Of a stretch of 64,000 nt of DNA, positions 34,482 through 43,913 are shown piece by piece. This DNA comes from Catellatospora methionotrophica (lineage in GTDB: Bacteria > Actinomycetota > Actinomycetes > Mycobacteriales > Micromonosporaceae), in the NCBI RefSeq assembly GCF_011297335.1, contig NZ_JAAOTJ010000001.1, positions 1,054,001-1,118,000 of the forward strand, in the 5' to 3' direction. The notes below the pieces were generated by a model. That model saw nothing but the letters and a program-made list of their open reading frames with translations. It did not search any database and had not been told where the DNA came from. Numbering within the stretch: position 1 is the stretch's first letter; every line of letters begins with the position of its first letter. The position numbers were made by a program, and so were the translations under genes.

Positions 34482-35701
34482 CCGCCTTCTCGCTGACAGC
34501 CCCGGCCGCCGAGCCGCGCCTGCCCGTCGCGCAGCACAACCTGCGGCTGCTCAAGACGGTGCCCGGCCTGGCATCGCGCTACGCCGACCACGACAAGCTG
34601 CTCACCCTCGACGACGTGGCCGCCGTGCCGCCGCTGGCCAAGGACGACCTCAACGTCGCCCTCGCCCACCTGGAACCGAAAGCCCGGCAGGGCGCCACGT
34701 GGCTGTTCCAGAGCGGCGGCAGCACCGGCGCGCCGAAGGTCGGCTACGCGCCCACCGGCTTCTACATGCAGGGCGTATGGGACCACTGGAAGGCCCTCGA
34801 CCGCGACGACGTGTTCGTCAACGCGTGGGGCGCGGGCCGGATGTGGGGCGCGCACTTCCTCGCCGGCGCGTACGCCGACCACGCCGGCAGCCAGGTCATC
34901 GCGCTCGGTTCGGTGACCGCCGACGAGTACGCCGACTGGCTGTCGTTCTTCCACACCCGGCAGGTGACCGCGCTCGGCGGCACCCCCAGCGTGCTACGGC
35001 TGTGGTTCGCCAACGCCCGCGCGGCAGGCCTGGAACTGCCGCACCTGCGCAAGTTGCTGTGGCTCGGCGAGGCCTGGCACAGCGCGCTCGACGACGACAT
35101 CGCCGCGGTCGCCCCGCACGCCCAGCGCTGGGGCATGTTCGGCAGCACCGAGACCTGGGTCGTGGGCACCAACTCCCCGCAGTGCCCGCCCGACTGCTTC
35201 CACACGCTGCCCGAACAGCTCGTCCACGTCGGCGGCGACGAACTGCTCGACTTCACCACCCTCAACCCCGACATGCTCAACCCGGTGCTGCGCTACCAGA
35301 CCGGCGACGCCGGAGAGCTCGTCGACTGCCCCTGCGGCGGCGGGCAGGTGATGCGGGTGCTGGGCCGCCGCGACAGCGTCGTGCAGGTACGCGGGCTCGG
35401 CCTGCACGTCGACGACATCATCGCGGCCGCCGAACGGCAGCCGGGCGTGTCCCGCGCACAGATCGTCATCACCGAGCAGCGCGGCCGGGCCGCCGCCGTG
35501 ACGCTGCTGGTGCTGGCCGGCGGCGACTTCGACACCGACGCCGCCGGGCGGCTGCGCCAGGAACTGCTGTCCTCGACGTTCACGCTCAGCACCGCGTTCC
35601 TGCACGACCCGCAGTCTTTCCAGGTTCAGATCACCGACTCGCTGATCGCCAACGACCGCACCGGCAAGACCGCCAACTTCGTCCAGCGGGAGCAGCAGTG
35701 A
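34478..35701 (+). CDS. PaaK-like adenylate-forming enzyme (first copy)
   Basis: The 407-aa product overlaps its upstream neighbour by ATGA. It has the phosphate-binding loop FQSGGSTGAPKV near residue 80, FGSTETWV as the A5-like motif, YQTGDAGELVDC as the A7-like motif and a small C-terminal domain (VVQVRGLGLHVDDI). The size and the DCPCGGGQV segment match phenylacetate-CoA-ligase-like enzymes, which activate aryl or short carboxylic acids. It is one of two PaaK-like genes in the operon. Confidence 0.83.
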   Translation: MTAFSLTAPAAEPRLPVAQHNLRLLKTVPGLASRYADHDKLLTLDDVAAVPPLAKDDLNVALAHLEPKARQGATWLFQSGGSTGAPKVGYAPTGFYMQGVWDHWKALDRDDVFVNAWGAGRMWGAHFLAGAYADHAGSQVIALGSVTADEYADWLSFFHTRQVTALGGTPSVLRLWFANARAAGLELPHLRKLLWLGEAWHSALDDDIAAVAPHAQRWGMFGSTETWVVGTNSPQCPPDCFHTLPEQLVHVGGDELLDFTTLNPDMLNPVLRYQTGDAGELVDCPCGGGQVMRVLGRRDSVVQVRGLGLHVDDIIAAAERQPGVSRAQIVITEQRGRAAAVTLLVLAGGDFDTDAAGRLRQELLSSTFTLSTAFLHDPQSFQVQITDSLIANDRTGKTANFVQREQQ

Positions 35702-36984
35702 AACTGCCGCAGTCGCTCGGGCGGCAGTTCAACCTGTTCTGGGCCGGCAGCGCCGTCAGCAACGTCGGCGACCGGATCACGACGTTCGTCGTACCCACCG
35801 TCATGATCTTCGCGTTGCACTCGTCGGCCCTGGAGGTCGGCATCGTCGCGATGGCGCAGTACCTGGGCATCCCGCTGATCGGGCCGATCGCCGGGGTCCT
35901 GGTCGACCGCTGGGACAAGCGCCTGACCATGGTGGCCTGCGACCTCATCCGGCTCGCCGCCGTGGCCGCCATCCCCGTGGCGTACTGGCTCGGCGTGCTG
36001 TCCACACCGCTGCTGTTCGGGTGCGTCGCCGCCATCAGCGCCGCGACGATCTTCTTCAACGTGGGCGCCCTGGTCGCCGTGCCCGCCGCCATGGACCAGG
36101 CACAGCTGGTCCGGGCGTACTCCCGCCTGGAGGGCACCCGCTCGGTGACCGAGGTCGCCGGCCCGTCGATCGCCGCCGGGCTCTACAGCGCCCTGGGCGT
36201 CGCCGCGCTGCTCGTCGACGCGGCCAGCTACCTGATCTCGGCGACCTGCTTCCGCTACATGCGCCCCTGGGGCGTCAAGGCGACCCTGCAGGGGTCGGTG
36301 TGGTCCCGGCTGACCCTGGGATTCCGGCTCAACTGGGCCGACCCGGTCCTGCGCCGCGTGTCGGTCGCCGCGATCACGCTCAACTCCGGCGGCCCGATCT
36401 TCGTCACCGTGCTGCCGATCCTGGCCTACCAGGGCCTCGGACTGTCGGTCGGCGCGTTCGGCGCGGCCATGTCCGTCGCCGCCGTCGGTGCGCTGCTCGG
36501 GGCCGTCGTCGCGCCCAAAATCGCCGGGCGGCTCGGCGCGGGCCGGACCATGGCCTGGGCCCTGCTGCTGCACTGCCTGGTCGGACTCGGCGTGCTCACC
36601 GCACCGGCGCTGCCCGCCGGGCCGGTGATCGCCGTGACCATGGGCTGCTACGGCTTCTTCATGTCCTGCATCAACGTCTGCAGCGCCCCGATCCGCCAGT
36701 CCCGCATGAGCGCCGACAACCAGGGCGTCATGCACGCCGCGTTCCGGACCCTGACCTGGGGCATCATCCCGCTGGCCGCGTTCGTCGGCGGGCTGGGGGT
36801 CAACCTGCTCACCGCACCGCTGGGCATACTCGACGCGGCCCGGTGGACGATGGCGGGAGGCACCATCCTGGCGGCGTTCTCGTTCGTCTCCGCGATCCGC
36901 CTTCAGCCGCTGCTGGACCAGGCCGACCGCGATCGCGCGGCCGCCGCCGCACCGGTCGCCGCACTCGCGGACACCCCGTCATGA
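35698..36984 (+). CDS. MFS exporter
   Basis: The 428-aa protein starts with a GTG overlapping the upstream TGA. It has about 12 hydrophobic segments and the loop DRWDKRLTM between helices 2 and 3, as in MFS efflux proteins of the multidrug/macrolide type. It likely exports the pathway product and gives self-resistance. It resembles in general layout the MFS protein of the right-hand operon. Confidence 0.9.
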   Translation: MKLPQSLGRQFNLFWAGSAVSNVGDRITTFVVPTVMIFALHSSALEVGIVAMAQYLGIPLIGPIAGVLVDRWDKRLTMVACDLIRLAAVAAIPVAYWLGVLSTPLLFGCVAAISAATIFFNVGALVAVPAAMDQAQLVRAYSRLEGTRSVTEVAGPSIAAGLYSALGVAALLVDAASYLISATCFRYMRPWGVKATLQGSVWSRLTLGFRLNWADPVLRRVSVAAITLNSGGPIFVTVLPILAYQGLGLSVGAFGAAMSVAAVGALLGAVVAPKIAGRLGAGRTMAWALLLHCLVGLGVLTAPALPAGPVIAVTMGCYGFFMSCINVCSAPIRQSRMSADNQGVMHAAFRTLTWGIIPLAAFVGGLGVNLLTAPLGILDAARWTMAGGTILAAFSFVSAIRLQPLLDQADRDRAAAAAPVAALADTPS

Positions 36985-37829
36985 AGACCGTCCTCATCAC
37001 CGGAACCTCCTCGGGCATCGGACTGGCCACGGCGGTGGCCGCCGCGCAGGCCGGATACACCGTGCTCGCCACCATGCGCGACCCCGGCCGGGCACAGCCG
37101 CTGCTGGACGCCGCCCACACGGCCGGTGTCACGGTCGACGTACGCCGCCTCGACGTCACCGACGCCGCGTCGATCACCGACTGCGTCGAGGCGGCGGTCG
37201 ACACCTACGGGCGGCTCGACGCGGTCGTCAACAACGCGGGCATCTCCAACTTCGACCCGACCATGGAGATGTCGACCATGGACGACCTGCGCGCCAACCT
37301 GGAGGTCAACTTCTTCGGCGTCATCGCCGTCAGCCGCGCCGCGATGACCCACCTGCGCGCGGCAGGCGGCCGGCTGGTCACCATCGGCAGCGTGCACGGC
37401 ATCGTCGGGCAGCCCTTCAACGAGGCGTACTGCGCCGCCAAGTTCGCCGTCGAGGGCTTCATGGAAAGCCTCGCCCCGGTCGCCGCAGCCCACGGCGTCA
37501 AGGTGTCGGTCGTCGTGCCCGGCTTCGTGCTCGGCACCCGCTTCGGCGTGTTCCCCGACGTCAACCGCAAGACCATCCAGGCCGCCTCCGGCCCGTACGC
37601 CCCGACGTTCGCGGCGTACTTCGACTGGGTCGTCGGCCACGGCTGGGCGGCGACCGGGCAACAGGCCCAGGAGGTGGCCGACACCGTGATCCGCACCCTG
37701 ACCGCCGACGATCCGCCGTTCCGCGTCGCGACCAGCCAGTGGGCCCAGGACTATTTGTCCGAGAAACTCGCCGACCGCACCGGCGACCGCGTCCAGGCCC
37801 TGGCCCGCACCTGGATCGGCCACGCATGA
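36981..37829 (+). CDS. Short-chain dehydrogenase/reductase
   Basis: The 282-aa classical SDR has the cofactor motif TGTSSGIG near residue 8, the NNAG motif near 84, the catalytic Ser in TIGSVHG and the YCAAK pair near 152-156. The NAD(P)H-dependent oxidation or reduction of a hydroxyl/carbonyl group is expected. The Asp/Arg pattern after the second strand (TMRDP) favours NADP(H) weakly. It is coupled to the MFS gene upstream and the thioesterase gene downstream by ATGA overlaps. Confidence 0.9.
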   Translation: MKTVLITGTSSGIGLATAVAAAQAGYTVLATMRDPGRAQPLLDAAHTAGVTVDVRRLDVTDAASITDCVEAAVDTYGRLDAVVNNAGISNFDPTMEMSTMDDLRANLEVNFFGVIAVSRAAMTHLRAAGGRLVTIGSVHGIVGQPFNEAYCAAKFAVEGFMESLAPVAAAHGVKVSVVVPGFVLGTRFGVFPDVNRKTIQAASGPYAPTFAAYFDWVVGHGWAATGQQAQEVADTVIRTLTADDPPFRVATSQWAQDYLSEKLADRTGDRVQALARTWIGHA

Positions 37830-38206
37830 CCGCCGTCGAGGATCCGGCCTGCCAGGCTCTCGGCATCCGGCTGGAGCACGTGGACGCCGGCCGGGCGAGG
37901 CTGCGCATGCTGGCCACCCCCGCGATGGCGAACCTGCACGGCACCGTCCACGGCGGCTACCTGTTCCTGCTCGCCGACGCGGCCTTCGCGTACGCCAGCA
38001 ACAGCCACGGCCGCCCGGCCGTGGCCCACAGCGCCCAGATCACGTTCGTGCGCGCCGCCGAAGTCGGCGACCACCTCGTCGCCGAGGCCGCCGAAGTCAC
38101 CCGCCACGGCCGCAGCGGCGTCTACGACGTGACCATCACCCGCCACACCACCGAGGTCATCGCCGTGTTCCGCGGCAACAGCATGACCGTCGCGACCATC
38201 CGCTGA
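37826..38206 (+). CDS. PaaI-like hotdog thioesterase
   Basis: The 126-aa protein has the hotdog-fold signature of PaaI thioesterases: NLHGTVHGGYLFLLADAAF, with the probable catalytic Asp in LADAAF, followed by HSAQITFVRAAEVGD. It would hydrolyse an acyl-CoA or acyl-carrier thioester. In an operon with CoA-ligase-like enzymes it may release an intermediate or remove misloaded acyl groups. Coupled to the SDR gene by an ATGA overlap. Confidence 0.88.
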   Translation: MTAVEDPACQALGIRLEHVDAGRARLRMLATPAMANLHGTVHGGYLFLLADAAFAYASNSHGRPAVAHSAQITFVRAAEVGDHLVAEAAEVTRHGRSGVYDVTITRHTTEVIAVFRGNSMTVATIR

Positions 38207-38226
38207 GCAGCCACCAGGAGACAGCC

Positions 38227-39483
38227 ATGCCGGCCAAGTCACTCGCCGACCTCGTCGACTTCGCCCGCCGCAACTCGCCGTTCTACGCCGAGCTCTACCG
38301 CGACGTGCCGCAGACCATCACCGACCTCACCCAGCTGCCGATCGTCGACCAGGCGGCGTTCTGGGCGGCGAACCGCTGGCCGGACAACCGGCTGCTGACC
38401 GGGCCGCTGACCGACGCGGGCGTGTACAAGTCCGGCGGCACGACCGGCGCCCCGAAATTCTCGCCGTGGACCCGCACCGAGCACGCCGACTCGCTGACGG
38501 CGTTCGGCGCCGGCATGGTCCAGGCGGGTCTGCGGCCGGGGCACCGGGTCGCCAACCTGTTCCGCGCCGGCGAACTCTACGGCGGTTTCCTCTACATCGA
38601 GGGCGCGCTGCACCACGCGCCGGTGGACAACGTGCGGCTGCCCGTCGGCGGCGCGTCGAACGAGTACATCGTCCAGCTCGTCGAAGACTTCGGGGTCGAC
38701 GTGATCGCCAGCGAGCCGATGAAGCTGGCGTCGTTGGCCGAGCACATCGTGCGCACCGGGTACGCCGCGGACGGCATCGAACTGGTCCTGTTCGCCGGGG
38801 ACATCCTCTTCAACGACCTGCGCCCGCTGCTGTCCCGCGCGTTCCCCAAGGCGGCGGTGGCCTCGCTCGGCTACGCCTCGGTCGACGCCGGACTGGTCGG
38901 CGGCCCGGTGCCGGGCGACGACGTGCGCGTACACGAAGCGTTCCCGCACCGGACGCTGGTCGAGATCGTCGACGACGCGACCGGCGAACCCGTCACCGAG
39001 ACCGGCGTGGTCGGCCGGGTCCTCGTCACGAACCTGTTCCGGACGCTGATGCCCATCATCCGCTACCCCGCGGGCGACCGCGCCGAGTGGGTGGACCCGC
39101 AGCGCCAGCGTTTCCGCCTGATGGGCCGCTCCGGCGAGGGCGCCCGGCTCGGCGCGGTTTCCATGCCCACCGAAGACATCCGCGACGTGCTCATCGCGGC
39201 CGACGCCGACCGCGTCGTGACCGGGATGCAGCTGGTCACGCGTCGCTGGGACGGCAGGAACGGGCTCATCCTGCGCCTGGCGAGCCTGGACGGACCGCCG
39301 GACGGGCTGACCGAGCACCTGATCGAGGCCGTCTACCAGGCGCGCCCGATGTATCCGGCCGAGGTCAAGGCCGGTGCCATCCACGACCTGCGCATCGAGT
39401 GGGTGACCCGCGACGGGCTGGTGACCAACCCCCGGACGGGCAAACTCGTCCAGGTCATCGACGAGCGCCCCGTCGACGAGTGA
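38227..39483 (+). CDS. PaaK-like adenylate-forming enzyme (second copy)
   Basis: This 418-aa protein has the P-loop YKSGGTTGAPKFSPW near residue 67, an acidic FAGDILFND segment, and a short C-terminal domain with FRLMGRSGEGARLG. It is clearly related in fold to the other PaaK-like protein of the operon but differs strongly in sequence, so it should have a separate carboxylic substrate. The ribosome binding site CAGGAGA precedes the ATG. It is the last gene of the plus-strand operon. Confidence 0.82.
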   Translation: MPAKSLADLVDFARRNSPFYAELYRDVPQTITDLTQLPIVDQAAFWAANRWPDNRLLTGPLTDAGVYKSGGTTGAPKFSPWTRTEHADSLTAFGAGMVQAGLRPGHRVANLFRAGELYGGFLYIEGALHHAPVDNVRLPVGGASNEYIVQLVEDFGVDVIASEPMKLASLAEHIVRTGYAADGIELVLFAGDILFNDLRPLLSRAFPKAAVASLGYASVDAGLVGGPVPGDDVRVHEAFPHRTLVEIVDDATGEPVTETGVVGRVLVTNLFRTLMPIIRYPAGDRAEWVDPQRQRFRLMGRSGEGARLGAVSMPTEDIRDVLIAADADRVVTGMQLVTRRWDGRNGLILRLASLDGPPDGLTEHLIEAVYQARPMYPAEVKAGAIHDLRIEWVTRDGLVTNPRTGKLVQVIDERPVDE

Positions 39484-39501
39484 ACGGTAGGAATGCGCTG
39501 A

Positions 39502-39810
39502 TCAGGCGTTGATCAGGCGCTGGCGGCTCAGCTGGTAGCTGTGCGCGCCGGGATGACCCAGGGGCAGCAGGCAGCCGTGGTCGGCCTGTCCGGGGCAGCG
39601 CTGCTTCTTGACGATCTCGCGTCCGCAGTCGGACCAGTGCACCCACCAGGTGCCGCCCCACGTCTCGACGCCGGTCGCCACGTGCGGCTCGGGATGCCTG
39701 CCCTGTAGGTCGCAGAAGACCACGGCGTCGGGTGCGGCGGGGGCCAGGAAGGCACGCTCGGCCGCGGACAGCTCCAGCTGCCGGGAACACTTCAAGATCA
39801 GATCACGCAC
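39502..39810 (-). CDS. Small hypothetical protein with Cys and Trp motifs (about 102 aa)
   Basis: The frame runs to a stop facing the end of the plus-strand operon. I start it at the GTG at 39810; a longer frame exists but its N-terminal extension is Arg/Pro-rich and looks noncoding. The product carries TWWVHWSDCGREIV, RCPGQADHGCLLPLGHPG and two Cys-His pairs that could bind metal. No family is recognised. It is probably unrelated to the biosynthetic operon it faces. Confidence 0.5.
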   Translation of the reverse strand: MRDLILKCSRQLELSAAERAFLAPAAPDAVVFCDLQGRHPEPHVATGVETWGGTWWVHWSDCGREIVKKQRCPGQADHGCLLPLGHPGAHSYQLSRQRLINA

Positions 39811-39968
39811 ATGCCGAGCGTACTGGAACAAACCGTTCAGAACGGTCGATCGGCGAGGCCGCTGCCGCCCTGGAGTTCCGGCAGCGGCCCGGACCACGGC
39901 AGGAGGGTGGCCGACCGGCCGCGCGGGCGTCGGGCAGCTCCGATCCTCGACGCGGCCGTTCGCGGCGT

Positions 39969-40391
39969 TCACCCGGCCACCGGCGTCCGAGCAGGTCCAC
40001 GTCCGGCGCGCGCGGCCGGTCTCGCACCGGCCAGCTCGAACACCTGGATGCGGGTCGTCGCGCCGCGACGCCACTCGTCGCGGCAGTCGCACTCCGCGTC
40101 ATGCGCCGCCGGGCTCCCGGTGATCTGGCAGTAGACGGCTCGGCTGTCGTGCCAGAGCAGGACCTGCTGAATCACGCGCGGGCAGCTGAAGGCCCGCTCC
40201 GGGGCCGGATCGAAGGTGGCCCACAACCGTGCCAGCCCTTCCCCGCGCAGCCCCAGCCCCTGCGCGGCCCTGGCCGCCGCCTCGCGTAATCCGGCCAGGT
40301 CACGACTGTCCACCATCGCCTCCTCGACGCTGATGCCGTGAAGTATGGTCAGCCAGCAGGGCGGCGTGTTGTCACCGTCGGTCGCGCGCAT
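39969..40391 (-). CDS. Hypothetical protein (140 aa)
   Basis: The frame from the ATG at 40391 gives a 140-aa protein with a helical N-terminal half (DLAGLREAAARAAQGLGLRG), a hydrophobic core strand (VIQQVLLWHDSRAVYCQI) and a Cys motif HDAECDCRDEW. The basic, Ala/Pro-rich C-terminus may be disordered. The ribosome binding site is weak. I recognise no family. The competing ORFs in other frames here are Arg-rich and look like shadows. Confidence 0.45.
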   Translation of the reverse strand: MRATDGDNTPPCWLTILHGISVEEAMVDSRDLAGLREAAARAAQGLGLRGEGLARLWATFDPAPERAFSCPRVIQQVLLWHDSRAVYCQITGSPAAHDAECDCRDEWRRGATTRIQVFELAGARPAARAGRGPARTPVAG

Positions 40392-40461
40392 GAACCGCCG
40401 TTACCCAGTGTGATCGCTCGAAAACATGTGAATCACGCTCAAATCATTCCCGGGTAGCGTG

Positions 40462-41142
40462 TCAGCGCTGGAGGACGTCGCGCTTCCGGTTCTCGAACTC
40501 CGCCGTGCTCAGCTCTCCAGCGGTCCGCCGGTCGGCGAGCTGCCGGATCAGGGCCACCCTGTCGATCGCGGGCGCGGGGTCGGCGAGGTCGGCTTTGAGC
40601 AGGTCGAACTCCGCACGGGTGAGTGCCCCGGTGCTGCGCAGCGCGTTCAGCGTCTTCATCCGTGACCAGGTGTCAGGCGCGGCCGGCGCGGGGGCGTCAC
40701 GCCGCCGCAGGTGACCCTTACGGCGCTGCCGCACCAGCTGCACGATCCCGATGATCCCGACGACCAGGCCCATCGGGATGTTCACCGCCGCCACGATGGA
40801 CGCGCCCAGCCTCGCGTCCGGCGGCATCGACTCCTGGTTGAGCACCTTGAGCAGCAGCGCGATACCGCCGCCGGCGAAGCCGACCGTCCACAGGATCTGC
40901 CCCGCGCCGGGGCCGACGAAGTTCCGCTTACTGGCGATGATCGCGGCGATCCACATCAGCGCTCCGACAAAGGACAGCCAGAACAGGGAGTCGTGACCCT
41001 CCGGGCAGGGACGCGCGATCACGTACGGACCACCCGACGCGCAGCTGCCGATGTCGAGCACCTGGTTGAGCCCGAGGCCCAGCAACACGATGCCGACCAG
41101 GCCGACGACCAGGCTCGTACCCTCACGCACCAAGGACTTCAT
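40462..41142 (-). CDS. Membrane protein with C-terminal SHOCT-like repeats
   Basis: I start it at the ATG at 41142, six bases after GGGAG, giving 226 aa. Four hydrophobic segments lie within residues 8-135. The cytoplasmic tail has two short SHOCT-like helical motifs (GALTRAEFDLLKADL and AGELSTAEFENRKRDVL), found at the ends of many membrane or oligomerising proteins. The function is unknown. It is divergent from the downstream M23 peptidase gene. Confidence 0.75.
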   Translation of the reverse strand: MKSLVREGTSLVVGLVGIVLLGLGLNQVLDIGSCASGGPYVIARPCPEGHDSLFWLSFVGALMWIAAIIASKRNFVGPGAGQILWTVGFAGGGIALLLKVLNQESMPPDARLGASIVAAVNIPMGLVVGIIGIVQLVRQRRKGHLRRRDAPAPAAPDTWSRMKTLNALRSTGALTRAEFDLLKADLADPAPAIDRVALIRQLADRRTAGELSTAEFENRKRDVLQR

Positions 41143-41390
41143 CAACGCTCCCGACAGGACGCGACTGCGGCGATCGCAGACCCGCACAGACTGCCACCAC
41201 CGCGGGCGAAGCCCTGTCCGGAAAGCGACCAACCAGGTCGGCGGTTGTGCACCGGTTGTATGCGCGCCGTCATAACATCCGCGCACGCACCGATCCACAG
41301 CGGTTGATCCGGTCCCCGGCCCTGTCGTGACGTGCGCGTCCCCGAGCACGCCCCGGCCACGGCAGCCGCGGCCCACCGAAAGGCACTCCC

Positions 41391-42695
41391 TTGAGAAGAG
41401 GACTCTCCCGCGCCCTCGCGGGCCTGTGCGCGACCCTGCTGGGCGTGCTCGCGGTCGGGGTCGGACCCGCCCGCGCCGCCGGTCCGATGCCGTTCTTCCA
41501 GCTCCCGTTCCCGTGCGGGGAGACGTGGCGGCTGGCGACCTACAGCGGCCACGGCGCGTACAACATCGACATGACCTTCACCGGCGGCGGCAGCAACGGC
41601 CGGACCATCGTCGCCTCGGCAGGCGGGGCGGTCGCGAGCAAGGGCACCACGCCCCGTGGCGGCAACTACGTGACGCTGGACCACGGCAACGGCTGGCGCA
41701 CCACGTACTACCACCTGATCGCGCAGTCGCCGCTCGGCGTCGGGCAGTACGTCATCACCGGGCAGCCGATCGCGCAGGTGGGCAGCACCGGCAACTCCAC
41801 GGGTCCGCACCTGCACTACGAGGTGACCCGCGACGGTTCCGGCACCGAGGCGTGGTTCAACGGCTCGCCCTCCGGCATCAACAGCGAGGGTGCCGCAGCG
41901 CGCAACGTCACCAGCGCCAACTGCGGCGTCGCCGCGGGCCAGGTGTACGAGGCGGCCAGCAACAACGGCTGGCGTCCGCAGGCGGTGTCCGGGCCGGGCG
42001 GTGCGGTGACCGGGGTGGCCACGGCCGCCATCGGGGTCAACGGCACGAAGGTCCTGTACAGCCTGAACGGCGGCATGATCTTCGAGGCGGCCAGCGACAA
42101 CAGCTGGCGCAACCTGCACACCGGCGTCGTCGGAGCCCAGGGCACGGCCCTGGCGGCGCTCAACGTCAACGGCGTCAAGCTGGTCTACAACGTCGTCGAC
42201 GGATACGTGCACGAGGCCGCCAGCAACAACGGCTGGCGCAACCTCAACACCGGCATCGGCGGGGTCGCCAACAACTCGATCGCGGCGATCCAGGTGTCGG
42301 GCGTCAAGTACGTCTACAGCATCGTCGGCGGATACGTGCACGAGGCCAGCAGCGCCAACGGCTGGCGCAACCTGAACACGGGCGTGCCGGGTGCGGCCGT
42401 CGCCGCGATCACCGTCGGGACCACGAAGGTCCTCTACGTGATCAACAACAATGCCGTGTACGAGGCGACCAGCGCCACCGGTTGGGCCAACAACTGGACC
42501 GGCATCTCCGGCATCACCTTCAACACCATCGCCGCGACCAACCTCAACGGCGTGAAGCTGATCTACACCACGGTCGGCGGCTACGTCCACGAGGCCGCCA
42601 GCAACAACGCCTGGCGCAACCTCAACACCAACGTCGGCGGCTCACGGATCGGCGTGCTGACCCTCAGCGGAGTCAAGTACCTGTACGCGTCCTGA
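41391..42695 (+). CDS. Secreted M23 (LytM) metallopeptidase with repeat tail (second copy)
   Basis: The probable TTG start at 41391 follows GAAAGG and is needed to keep the signal peptide (about residues 1-29). The M23 domain at about 35-165 contains HGAYNID and GPHLHYEV, the zinc-binding pattern of LytM-type peptidoglycan endopeptidases. Five or six repeats follow, with units of YVHEAASNNGWRNLNTG and GVKLVYN, probably propeller blades that bind wall or surface sugars. Its repeats differ from those of the other M23 protein in the window. A strong terminator follows. Confidence 0.88.
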   Translation: MRRGLSRALAGLCATLLGVLAVGVGPARAAGPMPFFQLPFPCGETWRLATYSGHGAYNIDMTFTGGGSNGRTIVASAGGAVASKGTTPRGGNYVTLDHGNGWRTTYYHLIAQSPLGVGQYVITGQPIAQVGSTGNSTGPHLHYEVTRDGSGTEAWFNGSPSGINSEGAAARNVTSANCGVAAGQVYEAASNNGWRPQAVSGPGGAVTGVATAAIGVNGTKVLYSLNGGMIFEAASDNSWRNLHTGVVGAQGTALAALNVNGVKLVYNVVDGYVHEAASNNGWRNLNTGIGGVANNSIAAIQVSGVKYVYSIVGGYVHEASSANGWRNLNTGVPGAAVAAITVGTTKVLYVINNNAVYEATSATGWANNWTGISGITFNTIAATNLNGVKLIYTTVGGYVHEAASNNAWRNLNTNVGGSRIGVLTLSGVKYLYAS

Positions 42696-42704
42696 TCCCC
42701 GGCC

Positions 42705-42744
42705 GGGGCCGCGGTTCGATCCTTCCCCATGGAACCGCGGCCCC
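42705..42744. terminator. Bidirectional hairpin terminator between convergent genes
   Basis: A perfect 13-bp inverted repeat (GGGGCCGCGGTTC / GAACCGCGGCCCC) with a 14-nt loop lies between the M23 peptidase stop and the convergent LysR stop, and can serve both. Confidence 0.8.
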
Positions 42745-42763
42745 CCGACCGCGGCGTGCGCTA

Positions 42764-43723
42764 TCAGCCACGCTGACCGTTGGCGTGCAGCCACGCCTGG
42801 TAGTGCGGGCGGCGGCTGGCGTAGGCCCAGTACGCCTCGCGGGCCAGGCGCACCAGCCCGTCGAACATGTACGCCACCGGCCCCTGCTCACGGCACAGCA
42901 GCAGGTGACGCATCTTCACCGGATCACCGGCCAGCGGCCTGACCACCACGCCGTCGGTGCCGTCGAAGACCGCCTGGCAGGCCGCGATCGCCCGCCGCGT
43001 GGCGATCAGCTCACGCAGCGGCTGCGCGTCGGCGACCGTATACAGCACCCGTGGCCTGAACCCGGCCTGCTCGCACGCCACGAGGAAGCAGTCGGGCCAG
43101 CCGGAGCCGTCCGGCGGGCTCAGCGCCCAAGGCTCGGCGGCCAGGTCGGCCAGGTCGACCCGGTCCTGACCGGCCAGGCGGTGCTGCTGCGACATCGCGA
43201 CGAACACCGGTTCCACCGCGACGACCTCGGCCAGCACCGAGACCGGCTGGCGCAGCGGGAATCCCGGGTAGTCGACGGTGGCGACGGCGTCCAGGCGCTC
43301 GGCCAGCAGCAGTTCCCACAGCAGGCGGGGCGAGTACTCGGTGGTGAGGCGGACCTCGGCCTCGGGCAGCAGGTCGCTGAGGCGGTCGGCCAGACCGACC
43401 GACACCGCCCCGGCGATCCCGCCGAGCCGGATGACGGGCCGTTCGGTCGACGGGTGCTGCCGGGCGCTGCTGCGTAGTTCGTCCATCGCCAGCAGCACCC
43501 CGCGGGCCCGGGTGAGCAGGTACTGGCCCAGCGGGGTCGGGGTCACGCCGCGCCGGCCACGCAGGAAGACCTGCGCGCCGAGTTCGCGTTCCACGCGTTG
43601 CAGCTGGGCGGTGAGCGCCGGTTGCGATACGCCGAGCAGGGTCGCGGCCTTGGTCAGGCTGCCGGAGTCGGCGATCACACACAGAGAATGCAAATGTCGC
43701 AATTCGAGCTCCACGAGCGGCAC
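42764..43723 (-). CDS. LysR-family transcriptional regulator
   Basis: The 319-aa protein has an N-terminal winged helix-turn-helix (about residues 8-65; SLTKAATLLGVSQPALTAQLQRVE) and a C-terminal effector-binding domain of the periplasmic-binding-protein type. The GTG start follows GAGGTGA. LysR regulators often control the divergent gene, here the M64 peptidase 190 bp away. A role in the neighbouring biosynthetic operons cannot be excluded. Confidence 0.9.
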   Translation of the reverse strand: MPLVELELRHLHSLCVIADSGSLTKAATLLGVSQPALTAQLQRVERELGAQVFLRGRRGVTPTPLGQYLLTRARGVLLAMDELRSSARQHPSTERPVIRLGGIAGAVSVGLADRLSDLLPEAEVRLTTEYSPRLLWELLLAERLDAVATVDYPGFPLRQPVSVLAEVVAVEPVFVAMSQQHRLAGQDRVDLADLAAEPWALSPPDGSGWPDCFLVACEQAGFRPRVLYTVADAQPLRELIATRRAIAACQAVFDGTDGVVVRPLAGDPVKMRHLLLCREQGPVAYMFDGLVRLAREAYWAYASRRPHYQAWLHANGQRG

Positions 43724-43913
43724 GTTATGTCACCTCGGCCTCGTGGGGAAGGCCGTGCGGGGTTCCAGCCATCATCTGGCAGTTATGGCGCATCGGGATT
43801 GCCGGTGCGGTACCGCCGGGCGGCACAGTGAGACGCCATCCACGCACCGTTGTCGATGTCTTCGGCTCGGCGGCGGCGGGCGTTTCCCGTACCAGCCCTC
43901 AGAGGAGGCGCCC

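Noticed and set aside
39490-39530. Repeated TGATCAGGCG near the end of the plus-strand operon as a terminator
   Set aside because: It is a short direct repeat within coding ends, and the possible stem is imperfect, so I cannot support a terminator there.
39732-40289. Plus-strand ORF of 185 codons in the region after the ligase operon
   Set aside because: Arg/Pro-rich and without a ribosome binding site; the opposite-strand ORFs here have more protein-like sequence, although they are themselves uncertain.
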